From Actinomycetes bacterium (GTDB lineage Bacteria > Actinomycetota > Acidimicrobiia > Spongiisociales > UBA5794): 11,683 bases of DNA. Where the stretch lies: positions 1-11,683 of the forward strand of contig JAMBLH010000234.1 of the NCBI GenBank assembly GCA_023336875.1. Reading direction: 5' to 3'. The position numbers and the translations under genes were made by a program. The notes under the pieces were generated by a model. It saw nothing but the letters and a program-made list of their open reading frames with translations, ran no database searches and was not told the origin of the DNA. This document shows, piece after piece, positions 7,357-11,683 of this stretch. Position 1 is the stretch's first letter. Every line of letters starts with the position of its first letter.

Positions 7357-8139
7357 ATGCCAGCGGTCGACGTCAACGGAACCACCCTTCATTACACGGA
7401 TGACGGGGAGGGTGATGTCGTCCTGCTCATCCACGGGCTTGGATCGTCAAGCGCGGACTGGGAGCTCCAGCTTCCGGTATTGACGCCCAGCTATCGTGTG
7501 ATCGCGGTTGACCTGCGTGGGCACGGCCAGTCGAGTAAGCCGGCTGGACCGTACTCGCTTGAGATGTTCGCTGGTGACGTTGCAGCTCTCATCGAGGCAC
7601 TGGATATAGGCCCATGCCACGTTGTTGGATTGTCCCTAGGAGCGATGACGACCCTTGAGCTTGCTGCGACGCGACCTGAGCTTGTGAGGAGCGCCGTTGT
7701 TGTCAACGCCGGGCCAGACTTCATCCCTCGGACATTGAAGGAAAGGGCCATGGTCTGGCAGCGGCTCACGCTCGTCAAAACAGTTGGACTTGAAAGGCTG
7801 GGACAACTTGTCGCAAACCGCACGCTTCCAGATGACGATCAGGCCGAGCTGCGCGAGAGAGTTGCCGAAGTAATAGCGGACAACGACAAGGCCGCGTACC
7901 TCGCGTCCATGAGAGCCATCGTCGGCTGGAGCGTCGTGGATCGACTTGGTCGGATCACGTCTCCGTTGCTCGTCGTCGCATCTGAACTCGACTACACGCC
8001 TGTGGAGTCGAAACAGTCGATCGTGAGCGGCGCGCGTGACGCTCGCCTCGTGGTGGTTCCCGATGCGAGACACCTACTCCCCGTCGAGAAGCCAGACGAG
8101 TTCAACGAGATCCTGACGACATTTCTGGCTGACAACTGA
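7357..8139 (+). CDS. Alpha/beta hydrolase
   Basis: This 260-residue single-domain alpha/beta-hydrolase fold enzyme is soluble and has no signal peptide. The oxyanion-region HGLG is at 26-29. The nucleophile elbow GLSLG at 91-95 gives Ser93. The likely acid is Asp212 (in ASELDYTP) and the catalytic histidine is His239 (in DARHLLPVEKP), so the triad is complete. DLRGHGQSSKP at 52-62 is the common strand-loop signature of this family. Overall similarity is to the 3-oxoadipate enol-lactonase/esterase-like group, but the substrate cannot be read from sequence. No aromatic-degradation genes accompany it, so a PcaD assignment is not justified. The ATG at 7357 is 11 bases after the stop of the acidic repeat protein, with only a weak AGG three bases upstream, so the two genes are probably co-transcribed. 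Confidence 0.92.
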   Translation: MPAVDVNGTTLHYTDDGEGDVVLLIHGLGSSSADWELQLPVLTPSYRVIAVDLRGHGQSSKPAGPYSLEMFAGDVAALIEALDIGPCHVVGLSLGAMTTLELAATRPELVRSAVVVNAGPDFIPRTLKERAMVWQRLTLVKTVGLERLGQLVANRTLPDDDQAELRERVAEVIADNDKAAYLASMRAIVGWSVVDRLGRITSPLLVVASELDYTPVESKQSIVSGARDARLVVVPDARHLLPVEKPDEFNEILTTFLADN

Positions 8140-8155
8140 TAGCGGACAGCTGGCG

Positions 8156-8175
8156 GCTGCCTTTCAACAGGCAGC
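8156..8175. terminator. Small hairpin between convergent genes
   Basis: Arms gctgcct (8156-8162) and aggcagc (8169-8175) pair perfectly around a 6-base loop. The stem overlaps the stop codon of the minus-strand peptidase gene and lies 16 bases after the hydrolase stop. Neither side has a T-run, so this is at best a weak bidirectional terminator. Seven base pairs could also arise by chance. Confidence 0.25.
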
Positions 8176-9252
8176 TCGCACCGTGGGGTAAGGGTTTACA
8201 TAGATTCCACCGGCGATCATGCCGAGGTGGAGGTGAGGGGTACCCCTCGCGTTGCCGGAGTCGCCAACGTATCCGATCACCTGGCCCTTGCTCACCCTCT
8301 GACCAGTCGAGAGGCCGCTCGCCCACTTGGACATATGGGCGTAGTAGTACGTGACTCCGTCATCCCCGTTGACATAGACCTGTCGCCCACCCTGGTAATG
8401 GCTGTTCACCCGCACGGTCCCTGAGTTCATGGCAACCAAGGGAGTGTTGTAGCCAGCCATCATGTCCGTCCCCTTGTGCGTGCGACCACCTGACCGGGGG
8501 TATCCCCAGGTATTGATGAAGTAGCTGTGACCGGCGACAGGACAGGCAACACCCCTCGTCTGGGACCCGATTCCTGCCGCACCTCCAGACTTCCGAGCTG
8601 CCGCAGCTGCTGCTTGTCTGGCCTGCGCCGCCTTGTACTTCTTATACGCAGCTGCGTACTTGGCCTCTGCATCGGTATGCGCCTTTGTCGCCTTTACCTG
8701 ATCCGCCTCGAGGCGGTCAACGACGATCTGGTGCTCCTCTTTGAGCTGTTCGACTTCCGCCTCCTTGACGGTCAGCTCATCAGTGAGGCGGTCCATCTGC
8801 CTGCTCACAGCAGCCAACTGGTCGAGCTGATTGAGGTCCCTGGTGGTCGCTTCGTCGTAGAGCGCTTGCGTCGTGATCAATTCCTGAATCGTCCCCGCCG
8901 TGAAAGCCGACGTGACCAGGTTGCGACCACCCGACGTATAGGCCTCGAGCACGAGGAGACGTGCACGGTCCTGGAGGTCTGTGACATTGTCGCCATACTC
9001 GACGATCGCGTCTCCAAGCTTGCTGATGCGCCAGTTCAGGTTGTAGATCTGGCCTTCGATCCTCTCCATCTCCTCGAGACCGGCCTCGAGTTCCTCATCG
9101 GACTCCCGAAGGGCGGCGAATGCTTGCTCCTCTGCGGCCTGTGCCTCGCTCACTGCGCCTTTGGATTGAGCGGACGCCGGAATCGGGGCCACCGCGAGCA
9201 ACGCAAGAAGTAGCAGTGGAAGTAGCAGTCGGAAGAGTCGCAGATGGTTCAT
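8164..9252 (-). CDS. Secreted coiled-coil M23 family metallopeptidase (putative peptidoglycan endopeptidase)
   Basis: The 362 residues begin with a Sec signal peptide (RLFR followed by a Leu-rich core), with likely cleavage after Ala28 in PASAQS. Residues about 30-215 are a long charged coiled coil, EnvC-like in layout. Residues about 235-362 form a LytM/M23 domain that cleaves peptidoglycan cross-bridges or stem peptides outside the membrane. All zinc and catalytic residues are present: HKGTD (His259, Asp263), YYAH (His306) and HLH (His340, His342). It could therefore be an active hydrolase rather than only an amidase activator. Cys237 and the terminal Cys362 flank the catalytic domain and could form a disulfide. 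The ATG at 9250-9252 has no clear Shine-Dalgarno. The gene follows dodecin on the same strand with a 55-base gap. A role in cell division or wall remodelling is inferred from the family. Confidence 0.93.
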   Translation of the reverse strand: MNHLRLFRLLLPLLLLALLAVAPIPASAQSKGAVSEAQAAEEQAFAALRESDEELEAGLEEMERIEGQIYNLNWRISKLGDAIVEYGDNVTDLQDRARLLVLEAYTSGGRNLVTSAFTAGTIQELITTQALYDEATTRDLNQLDQLAAVSRQMDRLTDELTVKEAEVEQLKEEHQIVVDRLEADQVKATKAHTDAEAKYAAAYKKYKAAQARQAAAAAARKSGGAAGIGSQTRGVACPVAGHSYFINTWGYPRSGGRTHKGTDMMAGYNTPLVAMNSGTVRVNSHYQGGRQVYVNGDDGVTYYYAHMSKWASGLSTGQRVSKGQVIGYVGDSGNARGTPHLHLGMIAGGIYVNPYPTVRAAC

Positions 9253-9307
9253 GCGGTGATATCAGCGTAATGCTGGCTTCAAGGTAGCGCAGGCCGCGAA
9301 ACGCCCA

Positions 9308-9526
9308 CTAGCGGACAATGAAGGAGAGCTTGGCCGAGATCTCGTATCGAGCGATTCTTCCATCTCGGACGGTCGCGCTCTGCCCCGTTACTTCGAGCGA
9401 GACAATGCCGTTGATGCTCTCGGCGGCCTTCGCCACCGCGCGGTCAAGGGCATCTTCATAGCTGCTCGTCGACACGCCCATGATCTCGATGATCTTGATC
9501 GCACCGTTCTCAAGTGGTTCTGTCAT
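9308..9526 (-). CDS. Dodecin family protein lacking the flavin-stacking Trp
   Basis: This 72-residue protein of the dodecin fold normally assembles into a hollow dodecamer that stores or buffers a ligand. The family pattern is visible: KIIEIMGVSTSSYEDALDRA (beta strand then helix), AAESINGIVSLEVTG, and DGRIARYEISAKLSF as the last two strands. Where flavin-binding dodecins have WFEV, this protein has SLEV, so the Trp that stacks on flavin is replaced by Ser. It therefore belongs with Trp-less dodecins such as the calcium dodecin Rv0379 rather than the flavin-storage type; its ligand is unknown. I chose the ATG at 9526 because ggagg lies four bases upstream and because this gives the standard dodecin length. 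The open frame continues upstream to 9778 but there overlaps the divergent membrane-protein gene. The M23 peptidase gene follows 55 bases downstream. Confidence 0.92.
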   Translation of the reverse strand: MTEPLENGAIKIIEIMGVSTSSYEDALDRAVAKAAESINGIVSLEVTGQSATVRDGRIARYEISAKLSFIVR

Positions 9527-9588
9527 GTCACCTCCGTCCTCAGATGCTACAAGCGCGAGTTGTTCTGTTCCTTGTACTCTGTCCAACC

Positions 9589-9999
9589 GTGAAGCAAGAT
9601 GTGTCATTCGCACCACGTCGTCGAGCGATTGCTCCGGTTCTTGGTGGCCTTCTGGGACTGATGTTCCCATTTGTGCTTGTGGTCGCAGCACTTTCGGTGG
9701 GCTTTCGCGCCGGAGGCGATATGGGCAACTTCGCCGCAAGCCTGGCGGGTGCGGTCCTGTTTCTGATTGCAGCGCCAACTGCGTGGGTGCTGGCCTTCCC
9801 GTTCATCGATGTCACGAGGTTCACGGTGTTCGCGTTCGGCGTCGCGTCGAGCGCTGTGATCTGGTACCTCGTCGGAAGGGCCATCGCGGTTCGGTGCGAA
9901 GATTGGCTCCAGTGGCTTCGCAGATACGGGATGACGTGCGTCGCATGGACGGCCTTCAATCTCATCGCCTTCGGAGTCGTGGCGTCGATTGTCGGCTAG
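9589..9999 (+). CDS. Hypothetical four-helix membrane protein
   Basis: I do not recognise the family. From the GTG at 9589 it has 136 residues: a short basic N-terminus (APRRRA), then hydrophobic helices at about 14-37, 48-70, 75-97 and 116-136. A polar loop at about 99-112 contains CEDWLQWLRRYG. It is probably an inner-membrane protein. The start is uncertain. The frame is open from an ATG at 9514, with another ATG at 9544 and a GTG at 9601, and none has a good Shine-Dalgarno. I prefer 9589 or 9601 because the upstream codons look non-coding and the earliest start would overlap the dodecin start. It is divergent from dodecin, and its stop lies nine bases before the nitroreductase ATG, suggesting co-transcription with that gene. 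Confidence 0.65.
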   Translation: MKQDVSFAPRRRAIAPVLGGLLGLMFPFVLVVAALSVGFRAGGDMGNFAASLAGAVLFLIAAPTAWVLAFPFIDVTRFTVFAFGVASSAVIWYLVGRAIAVRCEDWLQWLRRYGMTCVAWTAFNLIAFGVVASIVG

Positions 10000-10008
10000 G
10001 TTTTGGTG

Positions 10009-10662
10009 ATGGATCTACATGAAGCCCTGTATACGACGCGTGCCATGCGCCGCGTCAAGCCTGACCCGATTCCTGATGAGGTCATCCGTTCGATGTTGGA
10101 CGCAGCGATTCGCTCGCCGTCCGGGAGCAACGCCCAGAACTGGAGGTGGTTGACGGTCGCTGATCGCGCGACCATGCACGAGCTTGGACGGCTCTATTCA
10201 GAAGCATGGGTTGAGCTCAATGAGACGATCTACAGGGGAAAGAGGGAGCAGGCTGACGCGAGCGGCGATGAGGCCTCCAAGCGCATATATTCATCGTCCC
10301 AGTGGCTAGCTGACAACTTTGGCGAGTCGCCTCTTGTGGTGCTGCCCTATCACCGCAACGATCCGTCAGGCGCGTCGATCTATCCCGGTGTCTGGAGTCT
10401 GATGCTCGCTGCGCGAAGCCATGGCGTAGGAACCACGATGACGACGATCCTTGGCATATTCAAACAGAACGAAGTGGCCGAGCTTCTCGGTGTCCCGCTT
10501 GAGAAGGGCTGGATCAACGCGGCGGCGATTCCCTGTGGCTATCCGCTCGGCCGCTGGGGGCTGGCCAAGAGGGCTTCCGTCCAGGACGTTGTGTATGAGG
10601 AGCGATGGGGTGAAGGCCCCGATTGGGTGCAGGATGAGCCTCTCTGGAATCCAGGGGAATAG
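10009..10662 (+). CDS. Nitroreductase family protein (FMN-dependent oxidoreductase)
   Basis: This 217-residue soluble flavoprotein has the nitroreductase fold, expected to form a homodimer with FMN at the interface and use NAD(P)H. The N-terminal FMN-phosphate motif TTRAMRRVKPDPIP is at 9-22, with SPSGSNAQNWRW at 36-47. The second half has the GVGTTMTTI segment (139-147), GVPLEKGW, and GYPLGRWGLAKR near the C-terminus, the family's usual place for a PxG/GxP turn and basic residues. The physiological substrate is not predictable; relatives reduce nitroaromatics, quinones or enones, and some act in cofactor F420 or flavin-linked steps. TTG at 10003, GTG at 10006 and ATG at 10009 stand in tandem and in frame. 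I take the ATG because MDLHEALYTTRAMRR is the common family start. It follows the membrane-protein gene by nine bases. Confidence 0.92.
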   Translation: MDLHEALYTTRAMRRVKPDPIPDEVIRSMLDAAIRSPSGSNAQNWRWLTVADRATMHELGRLYSEAWVELNETIYRGKREQADASGDEASKRIYSSSQWLADNFGESPLVVLPYHRNDPSGASIYPGVWSLMLAARSHGVGTTMTTILGIFKQNEVAELLGVPLEKGWINAAAIPCGYPLGRWGLAKRASVQDVVYEERWGEGPDWVQDEPLWNPGE

Positions 10663-10744
10663 CACCGGAGGCACTCACAATTCGAGGGGCGTTGGTAGAT
10701 TTCCCTCTCACACACGCCGATCGACTCTCGTGTATTGTCTCATG

Positions 10745-10762
10745 AAACGCTGGGCGGCGTTT
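10745..10762 (+). other. Short inverted repeat upstream of the DUF5658-like gene
   Basis: aaacgc (10745-10750) and gcgttt (10757-10762) pair across a 6-base loop, just 5' of the Shine-Dalgarno gaggg (10769-10773) of the gene at 10779. It could be a small leader hairpin or half-sites of an operator. With only 6 bp per arm it may be chance. The rest of the 116-base gap (10663-10778) shows no clear terminator. Confidence 0.25.
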
Positions 10763-10778
10763 AGAGAAGAGGGCATCA

Positions 10779-11132
10779 ATGGAGCTGGAGAAACCGGTCT
10801 GGAGGACCCGTGTCGTCAATGGTGACTCACCGGAGATCCGCAAGGCAGCTGTGGCGCTCGCTCTCGCGCTACTCCTGTTGAACGTCCTCGACGTCACTGT
10901 TACGAACTTCAACATCAAGAACCTCGGTGCGGTCGAAGTGAACCCTTTGATGGCACCGATGATCGGTACGCCATGGGCGGCCGTGTTCAAGTTCGGGATT
11001 CCGATTACGATAATCGCCTTGGCGACATGGGGTACGTCCTTCCGACTGCTGGGCGTACTGCGGATCGTGGTTGGGATCTATCTGGTAGTTGTCATCATTG
11101 GCCTCGGGCAGATCGTCTACGCCTTTACCTGA
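10779..11132 (+). CDS. DUF5658-like small membrane protein
   Basis: This 117-residue protein has three hydrophobic helices (about 23-43, 64-84 and 92-114) and a short charged N-terminal cytoplasmic segment. The loop between helices 1 and 2 contains VEVNPLMAPMIGTPW (52-66), matching the E-x-NP-LM pattern I associate with DUF5658 proteins, whose function is unknown. Assignment is from memory of that motif and needs a profile search. The ATG at 10779 has a good Shine-Dalgarno, gaggg, five bases upstream. It lies 116 bases after the nitroreductase and its last 16 bases overlap the 3' end of the convergent YihY/BrkB gene. Confidence 0.8.
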   Translation: MELEKPVWRTRVVNGDSPEIRKAAVALALALLLLNVLDVTVTNFNIKNLGAVEVNPLMAPMIGTPWAAVFKFGIPITIIALATWGTSFRLLGVLRIVVGIYLVVVIIGLGQIVYAFT

Positions 11133-11683
11133 GTCTCTCGATCGTGTTGCTCGAGTATGAGTGCTTCGTTCAGCTCAGCTCCGATCAGGATCGCGAGGAA
11201 CGTGAACCAGAACCACAGGAGTAGCACTACCGCCCCACCAAGCGTGCCATACGTCTCGTTGTACCGGCCGAAGGACGAGACGTAGATCGAGAAGCCGATC
11301 GATGTGAATGTCCACATAGCCGTTGCAAAGATCGCTCCAGGGACGATGCTCCGCCAATTGTCCGGACGCCTCGGCGGTGCGAAGCGATAGAGAAGCCCAG
11401 TGACAAGGGCGAAGCCCGCACCGACCAGCACCCACCGAAAGTTTCCGAAGGTAACGATCGCGTTGGTTGGGTCGAACCGCTGGAGCCACACCGGAACGGC
11501 CGCAATGACGGCAAGAGCGATGAGTGTGATCACTATCGCGGAGAGAGTGACCCCAACGGCGACGGCCCTGTGCTCGAGGATCGAGCGCTCACTCTCCTGG
11601 TCGTAGGCGATCTTGACGCCACGTACAACGGCCCTGGTTGCATTTGAGACGGTCCAAACGAACAATGCGAGTGACACGAAGAA
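11117..11683 (-). CDS. YihY/virulence factor BrkB family membrane protein, C-terminal 188 residues
   Basis: The frame is open to the right edge, so the true start lies outside the window; the GTG codon at 11677 reads as an internal Val. The visible part begins near FFVSLALFVWTVSNATRAVV, with family-typical text such as YDQESERSILEHR (an AYg-EeR-like segment). Hydrophobic helices lie at about 44-70, 82-98, 112-136 and 144-165 of the visible part. The hallmark YGTLGGAVVLLLWFWFTF is followed by ILIGAELNEAL, the conserved YihY C-terminal helix. Family proteins are polytopic inner-membrane proteins of uncertain role; older RNase BN annotations for this family are wrong. Roughly the first 100 residues are missing. 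The last 16 bases overlap the end of the DUF5658-like gene on the other strand. Confidence 0.92.
   Translation of the reverse strand, partial: FFVSLALFVWTVSNATRAVVRGVKIAYDQESERSILEHRAVAVGVTLSAIVITLIALAVIAAVPVWLQRFDPTNAIVTFGNFRWVLVGAGFALVTGLLYRFAPPRRPDNWRSIVPGAIFATAMWTFTSIGFSIYVSSFGRYNETYGTLGGAVVLLLWFWFTFLAILIGAELNEALILEQHDRETQVKA

Noticed and set aside
9527..9778. N-terminal extension of dodecin to an upstream start at 9778
   Set aside because: It would add 84 unrelated residues to a small single-domain family and overlap the divergent gene. The ATG at 9526 has a strong ggagg site.
9480..10022. Plus-strand 180-codon frame overlapping the membrane-protein gene
   Set aside because: It is in another frame, Arg/Ser/Cys-rich with no hydrophobic pattern, while the frame ending at 9999 has clear membrane helices.
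10742..10825. Possible small upstream ORF (27 codons) overlapping the start of the DUF5658-like gene
   Set aside because: It has an ATG but no Shine-Dalgarno and no recognisable peptide. The main gene has a good ribosome site of its own.
1..11683. Mobile element, defence island, CRISPR or toxin-antitoxin system
   Set aside because: No transposase, integrase, nuclease, repeat-spacer pattern or small toxin pair is visible. All well-supported genes are metabolic, transport, envelope or small conserved proteins.

Overview
This is a chromosomal housekeeping window from a moderately GC-rich bacterium, most likely an actinobacterium. The evidence is GTG/TTG starts next to good Shine-Dalgarno sites, an actinobacterial-style coiled-coil/M23 wall peptidase, a dodecin, a DUF5658-like protein and a YihY/BrkB-like protein. 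A member of Acidimicrobiia or a related uncultured lineage would fit, but class-level placement is inference. I see no rRNA, tRNA, CRISPR array, insertion sequence, phage gene or integrase, and the gene density is high. No stretch over 300 bases lacks a gene.

Positions 1-6722 hold five genes, all on the minus strand. In transcription order they are an EamA-type drug/metabolite exporter (6722-5895), pyruvate phosphate dikinase ppdK (5810-3018), an AI-2E-family permease (2868-1681), kbl (1650-460) and the 5' part of tdh (460 to beyond base 1). A 9-bp-arm palindrome lies in the ppdK leader. A perfect 13-bp hairpin follows the ppdK stop, so ppdK and the permease-kbl-tdh group are probably separate transcription units. 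Tdh and Kbl together convert L-threonine to glycine plus acetyl-CoA. PpdK interconverts pyruvate and PEP. The block is therefore central carbon and amino-acid metabolism.

Positions 6791-8139 are on the plus strand. They hold a very acidic 184-residue protein made of seven exactly 21-residue repeats with calcium-loop-like DxDGDGxxD motifs, followed 11 bases later by an alpha/beta hydrolase. The repeat protein is the least ordinary item in the window.

Positions 8164-9526 are on the minus strand: a flavin-Trp-less dodecin, then a secreted coiled-coil M23 endopeptidase. Positions 9589-11132 are on the plus strand: an unrecognised four-helix membrane protein, a nitroreductase-family flavoprotein and a DUF5658-like membrane protein. 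The last of these converges on, and overlaps by 16 bases, a YihY/BrkB-family membrane protein that runs off the right edge.

I did not find a convincing new multi-gene system. The best leads are the 21-residue repeat protein with its partner hydrolase, the ppdK leader palindrome, the permease joined to threonine catabolism, and the orphan membrane protein.
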